64,000 nt of DNA from CAVOEB01 sp965249645 (GTDB taxonomy: Bacteria > Pseudomonadota > Alphaproteobacteria > UBA828 > JAPUJA01): NCBI GenBank assembly GCA_965249645.1, contig CBDFML010000012.1, positions 1,116,001-1,180,000 of the forward strand. The letters run 5' to 3'. The position numbers were made by a program, and so were the translations under genes. Positions within the stretch are counted from its first letter, which is position 1. The number at the start of each line of letters is the position of its first letter. Shown here one piece after another: positions 42,247 through 51,112 of the stretch. Below the pieces are notes generated by a model. The model did no database searches, had not been told where the DNA came from, and was given only the letters and a program-made list of their open reading frames with translations.

Positions 42247-42939
42247 TCAGGCCGGGGCGTGCTCCACCAGGCGGCCCGCTTCGAATCCGACCCACCTATC
42301 CATGCGCCGGGCAAGCGCCTCGTTGTGGGTGGCGACCAGGGCGCCCAGCCCGTTTTCGCGAACCAGACGCAACAGCGCATCGAACACCGCCTCCGCGGTC
42401 TGCTCATCGAGATTGCCCGTGGGCTCGTCCGCCAGCAGAACCGACGGCACGTTCGCGACCGCCCGGGCAATCGCGACCCGCTGTTGTTCGCCGCCCGACA
42501 GGCGGGCCGGGCGATGGCTTTCTCGCTCCCCAAGCCCCAGGCTCGCGAGCAATGCCTCGGCCCGCTCGCGCGCCTGGCTACGGCTGCGCCCCGCGATCAT
42601 CTGGGGCAGCATGACATTCTCCAGCGCCGAGAACTCGGGCAGCAGGTAATGAAACTGGTAGATGAATCCCAGGCTGTCACGGCGCAGCCGTGTGCGCTCG
42701 GCGTCGCCAAGATTAGCGCAGGCGCGGCCTGCCACCAGTACGTCGCCGGATCCGGGCTGCTCGAGCAGCCCGGCAATATGGAGCAGGGTCGATTTGCCCG
42801 CACCCGATGGCCCCGTCAGAGCCACGGTTTCACCGGCGTGGAGCGCCAGGTTGACGCCGCGCAAGACCTCGATGTCGGTGTCGCCCTGGTGGAAGGTGCG
42901 CACAACTTCGCTTAGCTCGAGCACGGCCACGTCACTCAT
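42247..42939 (-). CDS. lolD: Lipoprotein-release ABC transporter ATP-binding protein
   Basis: ATPase of the LolCDE complex that extracts lipoproteins from the inner membrane for LolA. 230 residues from ATG 42937-42939 (MSDVAVLELSEVVRTF), overlapping the lolC stop by eight bases. Walker A GPSGAGKST, Q-loop FIYQFHYLLPEFSALENVM (the LPEFSALENV segment is typical of LolD), signature LSGGEQQRVAIARA, Walker B VLLADEPTGNLD. Confidence 0.95.
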   Translation of the reverse strand: MSDVAVLELSEVVRTFHQGDTDIEVLRGVNLALHAGETVALTGPSGAGKSTLLHIAGLLEQPGSGDVLVAGRACANLGDAERTRLRRDSLGFIYQFHYLLPEFSALENVMLPQMIAGRSRSQARERAEALLASLGLGERESHRPARLSGGEQQRVAIARAVANVPSVLLADEPTGNLDEQTAEAVFDALLRLVRENGLGALVATHNEALARRMDRWVGFEAGRLVEHAPA

Positions 42940-44179
42940 AGCGCAAGGCCTCGACCGGATCGAGCCGCGCCGCCCGCCACGCGGGGTAGATTGTCGCGAG
43001 CAATGACAACCCGAGCGCCAGCGCAACTACTTTGATAACATCGCCGGCCAGAATTCGCGCCGGCAAATGGCTCAGGAAATAAATCTCGGCGGCGAACAGG
43101 TCGGAGCCGCTCAGGCTTTCGAGCCAGCCGCGGAGGACGTCGATGTTGCTGGCAAACCCAATACCCAGCCCGACCCCCGCCACTGTGCCGACGATGCCAA
43201 TTGCCGCCCCGTTCATGAAGAAGATACGCATCACCGCCCCGCGGCTGGCGCCCATGGTGCGCAGGATCGCGATATCGCGCCCCTTGTCCTTCACCAGCAT
43301 GATCAGGCCGGAAATTATGTTGAACGCCGCGACCAGCACGATCAGCGTGAGGATAACGAACATCACGTTGCGCTCGACCTCGACGGCGTTGAAGAAGTGG
43401 GCGTTGATCCGTTGCCAGCCCACCGCCCGGGCGTCGGGCCCCGCGGCCTGCGCGACCTCGGTCCGGCGTGCGTTGTCGAATTCGGGGTGGTCGAACATCA
43501 CCTCGATACTCGTCACCGCGCCGTCGAGCTGGAAATAGACCTGCGCGAGATCGAGCGGCATGTAGACGAACGAGCTGTCGTACTCGTACATGCCGACCTC
43601 GAACAGGGCGGCGATGGGATAGCCGCGCATGCGCGGCACGCTCCCAAAGGCCGTGGCCGTGCTCTCGGGCGAGATCAGCGTGATCACGTCGCCCACGTCC
43701 AATCCAAGCTTCCGGGCGAGCCGCACACCGACCACGACGCCCTCCCCGTCCGCGGAAAACGTCGCCAGATCGCCCGCCACGATATTGGCGTCGAGCAACG
43801 GGCGGGCAGCGAAATAATCCGTGCCGACGCCGCGCACCAGGGCGCCTTGCGCGCCAAGCCGGCCGGTCGCCATGACCTGGCCCTCGATCAGGGGCGAGGC
43901 GGCAACCACGTCATCGAGTGCCACGATCGCCTGGCGTCGGGTCTCGTATTCGTCGAGCGCGCCTTCGACCGAATAGACCATGATATGGCCGTTCAAGCCC
44001 AGGATGCGGGTCAGCAATTCTTCGCGAAACCCGTTCATCACCGCGAGCACGACGATTAAGGTCGCGACGCCCAGCGCGATGCCGAGCAGGGAAAAGCCCG
44101 CGATGACCGAAATGAAGCCCTCCTGACGGCGCGCGCGCAGATAGCGAAACGCGATGAGCCGTTCGAAGGGAGAAAACAT
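42932..44179 (-). CDS. lolC: Lipoprotein-release system transmembrane protein LolC/E
   Basis: Membrane partner of LolD. 415 residues: first helix LLGIALGVATLIVVLAVMNG after FRYLRARRQEGFIS, a periplasmic domain of about 220 residues, then three C-terminal helices with LIMLVKDKGRDIAILRTMGA, the ATPase-coupling region, and the end WRAARLDPVEALRYE. Alphaproteobacteria often have one merged LolC/E (LolF) forming a homodimer; only one copy is seen here. Six bases after proS. Confidence 0.94.
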   Translation of the reverse strand: MFSPFERLIAFRYLRARRQEGFISVIAGFSLLGIALGVATLIVVLAVMNGFREELLTRILGLNGHIMVYSVEGALDEYETRRQAIVALDDVVAASPLIEGQVMATGRLGAQGALVRGVGTDYFAARPLLDANIVAGDLATFSADGEGVVVGVRLARKLGLDVGDVITLISPESTATAFGSVPRMRGYPIAALFEVGMYEYDSSFVYMPLDLAQVYFQLDGAVTSIEVMFDHPEFDNARRTEVAQAAGPDARAVGWQRINAHFFNAVEVERNVMFVILTLIVLVAAFNIISGLIMLVKDKGRDIAILRTMGASRGAVMRIFFMNGAAIGIVGTVAGVGLGIGFASNIDVLRGWLESLSGSDLFAAEIYFLSHLPARILAGDVIKVVALALGLSLLATIYPAWRAARLDPVEALRYE

Positions 44180-44185
44180 TGCGCC

Positions 44186-45505
44186 CTAGGAACCGAGGCG
44201 CGCGAGAGCCGAGTCGACGGACAGCTCCTCGCGCTCGCCGCTGGCCCGGTTTTTGAGCTCGACGACCCCCGCTTTCAAGCCACGCGGCCCGACGACGAGC
44301 TGCCAGGGCAGCCCAATCAGGTCCATGGTCGCAAACTTGGCACCGGCCCGCTCATCGGTGTCGTCGTAGAGTGTTTCCACACCGGCAGCGTTAAGCTGCG
44401 CATACAAGTCGTCGCAAGCGGTCTCGCAGGCGTCGTCGTTGGCTTTCAAATTGACCAGCCCGACCTGGAAGGGCGTCACACTGTCGGGCCAGATGATGCC
44501 GTCATCGTCATGGCTTGCCTCGATAATGGCGCCGACCAGGCGCGACACCCCGATGCCGTAGGAGCCCATCTCGGGAAAGATGTCCTCGCCCTCGGGACCC
44601 GTAACCGATGCGCCCATCGACTTTGAGTATTTCGTCCCGAAATAGAAAATATGGCCGACCTCGATGCCGCGCGTCGTGATCCGACGATCCTCCGGCACCT
44701 CGGCCTCGAAACGCGCGACGTCGTGCTTTTCGTCGGTCGCGGCGTAGGCGTCCGTCCAGCGGGCGATGACCGACTCGAGATCGGTGTCGTAGTCGATGTC
44801 TTCGCCGAGCACGTCGAGTTCCACCAGGTCGCGGTGGCAATAGACCTCGGATTCGCCGGTCTCCGCCAGGACGATGAATTCGTGACTCAGATCGCCGCCG
44901 ATGGCTCCGCTTTCGGCCTGCATGGGAATCGCGCGCAAGCCCATGCGGCTGAAGGTGCGTAAATAGGCAACGAACATCTTGTTGTAGGAGACCTTGGCAC
45001 CCGCGTAGTCGAGGTCGAACGAATAGTTGTCCTTCATGAAGAACTCGCGGCCGCGCATGACGCCGAAGCGCGGGCGGACCTCGTCGCGAAATTTCCACTG
45101 AATCTGGTAGAGGTTCTTGGGCAGGTCACGATAGCTGCGGATGGTGTTGCGGAAAATATCGGTGATGATCTCTTCGTGGGTCGGCCCGTAGAGCATATCG
45201 CGCTCGTGGCGGTCGGTGATGCGCAGCATCTCCTTGCCGTAATCGTCGTAGCGCCCGCTCTCGCGCCACAAATCGGCCGGCTGGATCGAGGGCATGAGCA
45301 CCTCCTGGCAGCCGGCTGCGTCCATTTCCTCGCGCACGATCTGTTCGATCCGGCGCAACACCCGATGGCCCAGCGGCAGCCAGGAGTAAATCCCCGCGCT
45401 CGACTGGCGGATCATGCCCGCGCGCAGCATCAGGCGATGGGAAACGATTTGCGCCTCGCTCGGGTTCTCCTTGAGCGTCGGCATGAAAAAGCAGGAAAGA
45501 CGCAT
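44186..45505 (-). CDS. proS: Prolyl-tRNA synthetase (short alphaproteobacterial form)
   Basis: 439 residues from ATG 45503-45505 (MRLSCFFMPTLKENPSEA), preceded by GAGGGG. Class II synthetase: motif 1 around HRVLRRIEQIVREEM, motif 2 FRDEVRPRFGVMRGREFFMKD and motif 3 GSYGIGVSRLVGA, then an anticodon-binding domain (VGLVNLKANDD, DLIGLPWQLVVGPRGL). It lacks the roughly 180-residue editing insertion between motifs 2 and 3 found in E. coli ProS, typical of this class. Own promoter 45564-45592. Confidence 0.96.
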   Translation of the reverse strand: MRLSCFFMPTLKENPSEAQIVSHRLMLRAGMIRQSSAGIYSWLPLGHRVLRRIEQIVREEMDAAGCQEVLMPSIQPADLWRESGRYDDYGKEMLRITDRHERDMLYGPTHEEIITDIFRNTIRSYRDLPKNLYQIQWKFRDEVRPRFGVMRGREFFMKDNYSFDLDYAGAKVSYNKMFVAYLRTFSRMGLRAIPMQAESGAIGGDLSHEFIVLAETGESEVYCHRDLVELDVLGEDIDYDTDLESVIARWTDAYAATDEKHDVARFEAEVPEDRRITTRGIEVGHIFYFGTKYSKSMGASVTGPEGEDIFPEMGSYGIGVSRLVGAIIEASHDDDGIIWPDSVTPFQVGLVNLKANDDACETACDDLYAQLNAAGVETLYDDTDERAGAKFATMDLIGLPWQLVVGPRGLKAGVVELKNRASGEREELSVDSALARLGS

Positions 45506-45563
45506 CGTCCCCTCGTCGATCGCGGCGGGTCGCCGGCGCAACGCCGGGCGTGTCGATCTGGAC

Positions 45564-45592
45564 TTTATGCCTAATGGGTCGGCGCTTGGCAA
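45564..45592 (-). promoter_or_regulatory. Probable proS promoter
   Basis: On the minus strand TTGCCA (45592-45587, five of six), 17 bases, CATAAA (45569-45564, four of six). About 60 bases before the proS ATG in the 123-base gap following the secreted protein gene. Confidence 0.5.
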
Positions 45593-45628
45593 TGGCGGAC
45601 GCCGAAAGGGATGGGCGGGCGCCGGACG

Positions 45629-46045
45629 TTAGTCCGTTGCAGCCGCCTGAAGCTCCTGGCAGGCCTCGGCCAGCGCGTGGGCTTCTTCCGATTGCAGGGG
45701 TTGATCGTTGTAATAGACCTGGTTTCCCTCGACTCTCACCGTGCCGACGTCGATTTCGGACTTTCCGATCCGTTCCATGTTGTCGCCGGCATCGATAGTA
45801 ACCGCCTCGTCGAGGGGAACGAAGAGATTGAAGCTGTAGGAGTCGGGCGCGACGAGTTGATTGTTGTCCGCCAGATCCGCAGGCACCACTGCGCGGCCTT
45901 CCACGTCGAGCCCGGGTTGATAGGTGATGTCCTCGCTCGGCACATGAGCTGTGAGGGCGTTGCAGATTTCGGGTGTCAGCCCCTCCGCTCGTGCTGCGAA
46001 GGGCCCCAGAATCGAACCGACGATAAGGATCGTGCTGAGTTTCAT
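45629..46045 (-). CDS. Hypothetical periplasmic protein, 138 residues
   Basis: Signal peptide MKLSTILIVGSILGPFAARA, likely cleaved before EGLTPEI. The mature part is acidic and has two cysteines, one in PEICNALTAHVP and one near the end (LAEACQELQ), spaced to allow a disulfide. No Lol or lipobox motif. It contains IGKSEIDVGTVRVEGNQVYY, suggesting beta structure. No family recognised. It lies between tag and proS; in related genomes proS usually follows the DUF1467 gene more directly, so this and tag may be additions. Confidence 0.75.
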   Translation of the reverse strand: MKLSTILIVGSILGPFAARAEGLTPEICNALTAHVPSEDITYQPGLDVEGRAVVPADLADNNQLVAPDSYSFNLFVPLDEAVTIDAGDNMERIGKSEIDVGTVRVEGNQVYYNDQPLQSEEAHALAEACQELQAAATD

Positions 46046-46095
46046 AATACCGTCAGGATAGACGGCATTCCTTAACGCCCGCTTGAAAGGTGTGG

Positions 46096-46644
46096 TTAAG
46101 ACGCCGGCGTCCTCATCCAGGGCGGATCGAGACCGGCAATTGTCGCGTAGACGGGACAGCTTTCCGCGTGGGCGCCCGGCAGGTAGCCGGTGCTCATGAG
46201 GAATTCCCCCGCGATCTCGCCCCCGACGAAGCGAAAGCCGGTGCTCCTGAACAACTTGACCCAGGCGTCCCGCGGCAACGGATGGTAAGCGTCGAGCCAG
46301 GCCGCGAAGCCCCCGTGACTCTCGCGCAGCGCCTGAATTCGCGCCGCGTTGGCGATCGCGGCGTCGACCTTGAGACGGTTGCGGATAATCCCGGCATCGG
46401 ACAGCAGACGCGCGCGCTCTGCCTCCCCGTAGCCTGCGACCCGGTCGACATCGAAGCCGTTATAGGCGGTGCGAAAACCTTCGCACTTCTTCAAAATCGT
46501 GAGCCAGGACAGGCCTGCCTGGTTAATTTCGAGCACCAGGCGTTCGAACAGTGCGGCCTCGTCGTGCAGCGGAAAGCCGTATTCCGTGTCGTGGTAAGGC
46601 CCATGAAAGGGATGGCCGGGCGCGGCCGTGCAGTAATCGGTCAC
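46096..46644 (-). CDS. tag: DNA-3-methyladenine glycosylase I
   Basis: Removes 3-methyladenine from alkylated DNA. 182 residues from GTG 46642-46644, which overlaps the DUF1467 stop as GTGA. Tag zinc-binding residues are visible: Cys5 near the start, His in GPYHDTEYGFPLHD, and His/Cys in AHAESCPVY (H-x3-C) near the end. The helix-hairpin body has LFERLVLEINQAGLSWLTIL and the DNA-binding YGEAERARLL. The unusual GTGA start coupling places it in the mce operon. Confidence 0.93.
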   Translation of the reverse strand: MTDYCTAAPGHPFHGPYHDTEYGFPLHDEAALFERLVLEINQAGLSWLTILKKCEGFRTAYNGFDVDRVAGYGEAERARLLSDAGIIRNRLKVDAAIANAARIQALRESHGGFAAWLDAYHPLPRDAWVKLFRSTGFRFVGGEIAGEFLMSTGYLPGAHAESCPVYATIAGLDPPWMRTPAS

Positions 46645-46892
46645 GGAGCGTCGTCGAAACTGGTGAAGGTGACGACGTCGGCATCGACGACGATCACGAT
46701 AACCGGCGTGATGATGGCGGCGACGACCGTTGTAATCGCAGCCCGTCTCCACAGGGCGGGCCGCTCCGGCGCGCTCGGCGCGTGCCCGGGTTCAGGCGGC
46801 GTGGTGCGTGGCTTCTGTCCGATGGGCAGGACGAGAAAGAAGCTCAACCACCACACGATGATGAAGACGAGGATAATGGTGGCCACGCCCAT
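46641..46892 (-). CDS. DUF1467 family small membrane protein
   Basis: 83 residues with two membrane helices: MGVATIILVFIIVWWLSFFL and the C-terminal AAITTVVAAIITPVIVIVV, joined by a polar Pro-rich loop. It has the FFLVLPIG motif typical of DUF1467, a family almost confined to alphaproteobacteria and usually encoded between mce and proS. Function unknown. Starts six bases after mce and overlaps tag. Confidence 0.85.
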   Translation of the reverse strand: MGVATIILVFIIVWWLSFFLVLPIGQKPRTTPPEPGHAPSAPERPALWRRAAITTVVAAIITPVIVIVVDADVVTFTSFDDAP

Positions 46893-46898
46893 CGGAGA

Positions 46899-47303
46899 TC
46901 ACGCCTCTTCGAGTTCGATCAGGGTGCCGCAGAAATCCTTGGGATGAAGAAACAGAACGGGCTTGCCGTGCGCACCGATGCGCGGCTCGCCATCGCCCAG
47001 CACGCGCGCGCCTTCGGCCTCGAGCCGATCACGCGCCGCGAGAATGTCGTCGACCTCGTAGCACAGATGGTGGATACCGCCCGCCGGGTTGCGCTCCAAA
47101 AACCCCTGCACCGGCGAGGCATCGCCCCAAGGCTCCAGCAACTCGATCTTTGTGTTGGGCAGATTGACGAAGACGAGGCTCACGCCTTCGCGCTCGAGCG
47201 TTTGCGGCTCGGACACGTCCGCCCCCAGGGTCTCGCGATAAAGTGCCGCCGACGCGGCAAGGTCGGGCACGACGATGGCGACGTGATTGAGACGTCCGAT
47301 CAT
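46899..47303 (-). CDS. mce: Methylmalonyl-CoA epimerase
   Basis: Interconverts the R and S forms of methylmalonyl-CoA in propionate metabolism. 134 residues from ATG 47301-47303 (MIGRLNHVAIVVPDLAASAA). Vicinal oxygen chelate fold with metal ligands in LNHVAIVVPDL (His), GIHHLCYEVDDI (His) and the C-terminal GTLIELEEA (Glu). VFVNLPNTKIELLEPWG is also conserved. Placed between mlaA and the DUF1467 gene, a common alphaproteobacterial location. Confidence 0.95.
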   Translation of the reverse strand: MIGRLNHVAIVVPDLAASAALYRETLGADVSEPQTLEREGVSLVFVNLPNTKIELLEPWGDASPVQGFLERNPAGGIHHLCYEVDDILAARDRLEAEGARVLGDGEPRIGAHGKPVLFLHPKDFCGTLIELEEA

Positions 47304-47337
47304 GGCCGGGCTTTTACCACGGGCGAGCCACCACGCG

Positions 47338-48618
47338 CTACGGGGCCGGGCAGACGATGATTGCCCTGTGTTCGCAGCCTTCGTCCAGCTCGATCTGGCG
47401 CTGCTGCCAGCTCCAGGCTCGCACGGCGGCGTATTTATCGTCGGCATGCTCCTTGATCAGATCGACTGGATCGATAACCGCCTCGCGCTCGACGATGCCC
47501 TGCCCGAGACCCAGCAGAAGCACTTCCGTGCCGTCGAGCAGGTAGCTTTTCGGGTCCATCAGACTGTCGACGCCCGTGCCGATGGCGTCCCGTAGATTGG
47601 TTGGGCCGAACAATGGCAATACGAGATAAAACCCGTCGCCCGCGCCGTAACTGTGCAGCGTCTGGCCGAAATCACGACTGTGCGGGGGAATTCCCAAATC
47701 CGCCGCGACATCGAACAGGCCCGCCACGCCAACCGTGCTGTTGACGACGAAGCGCGCCAGCGTCTCGCCGGCGGCCTCGACCTCGAGCTGTAACAGATCG
47801 TTGCCGAACACCACAGGCAAACCGAGGTTCTCGAACCCGTTACGAATATGCGGCTTGGCGACATCGGGCATCAGAAAGCGGTAGACCCGTGCGAGTGGCT
47901 CGAAAACAAGAAAATCCAGCGTGCCGTTGAGATAGAAGAAAACTTTGTTCAGGCCCTCGAGCGGATCGTCCGCATAACCGTCGGCACCGCCTTCCTCGGG
48001 CAGGATCGGCCAGCCCGCCGGGCGGTTTGCCACCGACGGGGTATCGTCCCTGGCACGCACTTCGGGGTCGATCGCCACGATGGCGGCGTCGGGATAGACC
48101 GGCGCGGGTGCAAGCACGAGCTGAGACTCGACGCTCGACGCCGCGGGTGCCGGTGCAGGAGTCGGTACGGGGGCGGGCGCCGGCTGAATTACCGGTGCGG
48201 GCTGGGTCGACACGGCGGCGGCAACCGGTTGGCCGCTCGCCGCGGCAACGATGGTATCAACGAAACCGGGAAAGTAGATGACGAGCTCGGCGACGAGGTA
48301 ATCGCGATTTTCCGGAGCCAGCCGAACTGCCTCGGCCACAATCGGACCAGTCAGATCGGGCCGTTGCGCAATAGCGTTCGACGCCGCGGCACTCAGCAGG
48401 TGATTGCCGGCGCGCCGGTCGGCGTTGAAATAGAGCGCATCGGTGGAGCGCGCGCGTTGCCCCTCCCCCGCCGCCGCCTGCAGGCTTTGCTGAAATACGA
48501 AGGGAAGAAGCTGCGCCGCACCGACCGGCGCAGCCAGCACCAGGCCGAGCAGGAGAACGCCAAGCAGAAGCACGCCTTTACGCCGGGCGCGTTTGCCTGC
48601 CCACAGACCCACCGTCAT
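47338..48618 (-). CDS. mlaA: MlaA/VacJ-like protein with N-terminal extension
   Basis: 426 residues from ATG 48616-48618; a GTG at 48673-48675 would add 19 residues. The C-terminal about 210 residues are MlaA: DDPLEGLNKVFFYLNGTLD, VRNGFENL-like IRNGFENLGLPVVFGND, RFVVNSTVGVAGLFDVA and LPLFGPTNLRDAIGTGVD. MlaA removes misplaced phospholipid from the outer leaflet of the outer membrane. The signal peptide (LLLGLVLAAPVGAA) has no lipobox Cys, so this is not a standard lipoprotein. An extra helical region and a long Pro/Ala linker (APAPVPTPAPAPAA) precede the domain. Not usual between rnj and mce. Confidence 0.9.
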   Translation of the reverse strand: MTVGLWAGKRARRKGVLLLGVLLLGLVLAAPVGAAQLLPFVFQQSLQAAAGEGQRARSTDALYFNADRRAGNHLLSAAASNAIAQRPDLTGPIVAEAVRLAPENRDYLVAELVIYFPGFVDTIVAAASGQPVAAAVSTQPAPVIQPAPAPVPTPAPAPAASSVESQLVLAPAPVYPDAAIVAIDPEVRARDDTPSVANRPAGWPILPEEGGADGYADDPLEGLNKVFFYLNGTLDFLVFEPLARVYRFLMPDVAKPHIRNGFENLGLPVVFGNDLLQLEVEAAGETLARFVVNSTVGVAGLFDVAADLGIPPHSRDFGQTLHSYGAGDGFYLVLPLFGPTNLRDAIGTGVDSLMDPKSYLLDGTEVLLLGLGQGIVEREAVIDPVDLIKEHADDKYAAVRAWSWQQRQIELDEGCEHRAIIVCPAP

Positions 48619-48678
48619 CTTCCCGCCCCGCTTTTGCCGGTTTATCCGTATGTTTTTAGCAGGGAGAATGGACACGCG

Positions 48679-50334
48679 CTACGCCCGCTCGACGTGAACG
48701 TCGATCAAGGGCCGCTTGCCGCGAAGCTCGCGCACCCGGCCGCGCACCGTACGGCGTAGCCGCGCGGTCAGAGCCTTGTCGTCGTCGCGCTTGCGTTTCG
48801 GCAGGTTCGCGACATCTTTCGTGATCGCATCGCGCAACGCCTCGATGTCGTCGCCGTCGGAGATTTGATCGAACACGCCCGGGGCTGCAATTTGCGGCCG
48901 GCCAATCAACCGTCCCGCGGCGTCGAGCATAACCGTGACCATCACCGCGCCGTCGTGCATCAACCGCCGGCGCGCCCGGAGCACGGAATCGTCGGCTTCG
49001 AGCATCAGCCGGCCGTCGACAAACAGGCGCCCCGAGAACACCGTCTCGAGCACTTCCGCCGGTCCCGGTGCCAGGCGCACCAGGTCACCGTTATTGACCC
49101 GTGCGATCTGGGGCACGCCGAGCTCCTCGGCCAGGGCGGCATGAGAATCGAGATGGCGATCTTCACCATGGACCGGCACGGCAATTTTAGGGCGCAGCCA
49201 GCCGTACATCTTGCGCACTTCGTCGCGGCAGGGATGGCCCGAAACATGCACGAAATGGTCACGGCTGGTCAGCAGATGCGCGCCCTGGCGCACGATTTCG
49301 TTGTGCAGGCGGCCGATCGCTCGTTCGTTTCCCGAAATGACCTTCGATGAGAACACCACTGTATCGCCGGGTTCGATCCGGATGCCATTGCGTCCACCGC
49401 CCACAATCCGGGCCATCGCGGCCCGCGGCTCCCCCTGGCACCCCGTGCAGATATAGAGCAGCTCGTTCGACGCCATGCCCTCGGCCTCGTCGGTGTCGAG
49501 AAATTCCATATCGTCGGTGAGGTGGCCCGTCTCGCGCGCGGCAGCGCTATAGCGTTCGAGTGACATTCCCACCAGCACGGCCCGGCGCCCCGCGGCCTCG
49601 GCTGCCGCGGCGATCGTCGCGACCCGGGCGATATTCGAGGCAAACAGGGTGACGAAGATCTTTCCCCGGCATTCGTCGAGCAGCCCGATGAGGCTTTCGC
49701 GCACCGCCCCTTCGGACCCTGATTCGCCGTCCACCACGACGTTGGTCGAATCGCCGACCATCGCCAGAACGCCCTCTTCGCCCAGCCGCCAGAAGGCGGC
49801 CTCGTCGGTGGTCGCCCCGATCACCGGGTCGGGGTCGAGTTTCCAGTCGCCCGTATGAACGACGAGCCCTGCCGGAGTCCGGATCGCGAGCGAATGGGCC
49901 TCGGGAATCGAATGGGCAACCGGCACGTACTCCACGTCGAACGCTCCGACGCTAAAACGCCCGCCCGAGGGGATCTCCACCACGTCCACCTCGTGGCGCA
50001 GGCCCGCTTCGCCCAGTTTGTCGCGCAGCACCGCCGCCGAAAACGGCGTGGCGTAGACGGGGCAGCGCAGGCGCCGCCAGAGATAAGGCACCGCTCCGAG
50101 ATGGTCTTCGTGGGCGTGGGTCAGCACCAGCCCGTCGAGCGCGTCGAGGCGCTCCGTGATGAAGCGCGGATCGGGAACGACGAGATCGATTCCCGGTGTG
50201 CTCGCGTCGCCGAACGTCACGCCAAGATCGACCATCAGCCAGCGGCCCTGCCAGCCGTAGAGGCTGAGGTTCATACCGATTTCGCCGACACCGCCCAGCG
50301 GCAGGTAAAGCAGCTCGTCGCACGAAGAGGCCAC
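48679..50334 (-). CDS. rnj: Ribonuclease J
   Basis: Metallo-beta-lactamase/beta-CASP RNase with 5'-exonuclease and endonuclease activities. 551 residues, probably GTG start at 50334. Zinc site HAHEDHLGAVPYLW (His73, His75, Asp77, His78), later GDWKLDPDPVIG, beta-CASP motifs FASNIARV, CTGCQGEPRAAMARI, HVSGHPCRDEV and VPVHGEDRHLDSH, and a C-terminal domain. Standard position after coaX in alphaproteobacteria. Confidence 0.96.
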   Translation of the reverse strand: MASSCDELLYLPLGGVGEIGMNLSLYGWQGRWLMVDLGVTFGDASTPGIDLVVPDPRFITERLDALDGLVLTHAHEDHLGAVPYLWRRLRCPVYATPFSAAVLRDKLGEAGLRHEVDVVEIPSGGRFSVGAFDVEYVPVAHSIPEAHSLAIRTPAGLVVHTGDWKLDPDPVIGATTDEAAFWRLGEEGVLAMVGDSTNVVVDGESGSEGAVRESLIGLLDECRGKIFVTLFASNIARVATIAAAAEAAGRRAVLVGMSLERYSAAARETGHLTDDMEFLDTDEAEGMASNELLYICTGCQGEPRAAMARIVGGGRNGIRIEPGDTVVFSSKVISGNERAIGRLHNEIVRQGAHLLTSRDHFVHVSGHPCRDEVRKMYGWLRPKIAVPVHGEDRHLDSHAALAEELGVPQIARVNNGDLVRLAPGPAEVLETVFSGRLFVDGRLMLEADDSVLRARRRLMHDGAVMVTVMLDAAGRLIGRPQIAAPGVFDQISDGDDIEALRDAITKDVANLPKRKRDDDKALTARLRRTVRGRVRELRGKRPLIDVHVERA

Positions 50335-50344
50335 GGGCCCGGGC

Positions 50345-51112
50345 TCAGCCCCGGTTGCGGCGGTGGATTTCGCGCAGGCCGCGCATGGTGAGGTCGGGCG
50401 CTACCGCGTCGATCTCGGGCGTGGCATCCGCAAACAGCGGCGCCAACCCGCCGGTCGCTACGCCCCGCATGGGCGCGGCGAATTCGTCCTTCATGCGCGT
50501 GACGATGCCCTCGATCAAACCGACATAGCCCCAATAGATGCCCGACTGCATCGCCGAGATGGTCCCATCCCCGATCACCCGCGCCGGTTTCTCCACCGCG
50601 ATGCGCGGCAGCATCGCCGCGGCCCGGTGCAGCGCCTCGAGGGAAAGATTGATGCCCGGCGCAATGACACCGCCGCAATAGCTGCCCTGTGCATCGATCG
50701 CATCGAACGTCGTAGCCGTACCGAAATCGATCAGCACGAGCGCGCCGTCAAAGCTCGCATGAGCCGCCACCGCGTTGACCAGGCGATCGGCGCCGACCTC
50801 CTCGGGCCGGTCCAGCTTTACCTCGAGGCCCAGATCGATATCGGTCGTCACGACCAGCGGATCGCATTTGGCGTACTGACGAGAGAGTTCCACCAGAGCC
50901 CGCAACCCCTGAGGCACCACCGTCGAGATCACCGCATCGTCGACGTCGCCGAAGGCAAGGCCGTCCAACGCAAAAAGCTGGCCAAGCCATACCGCGTATT
51001 CGTCGGCCGTGCGTTGCGGCTCGGTCGAGATACGCCATTGCCCGCGTAGCTGCTCGCCGTCGAAGACGGCAAAGACTGTGTTGGTGTTGCCCTCGTCGAT
51101 TGCCAGCAGCAT
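50345..51112 (-). CDS. coaX: Type III pantothenate kinase
   Basis: First step of CoA synthesis. 255 residues from ATG 51110-51112, which shares one base with the birA stop. ASKHA fold: MLLAIDEGNTNTVFAVFD (phosphate loop with Asp6), GADRLVNAVAAH, VLIDFGTATTFDAI, GVIAPGINLS and GTISAMQSGIYWGYVGLIEG. Downstream of birA, upstream of rnj. Confidence 0.96.
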   Translation of the reverse strand: MLLAIDEGNTNTVFAVFDGEQLRGQWRISTEPQRTADEYAVWLGQLFALDGLAFGDVDDAVISTVVPQGLRALVELSRQYAKCDPLVVTTDIDLGLEVKLDRPEEVGADRLVNAVAAHASFDGALVLIDFGTATTFDAIDAQGSYCGGVIAPGINLSLEALHRAAAMLPRIAVEKPARVIGDGTISAMQSGIYWGYVGLIEGIVTRMKDEFAAPMRGVATGGLAPLFADATPEIDAVAPDLTMRGLREIHRRNRG

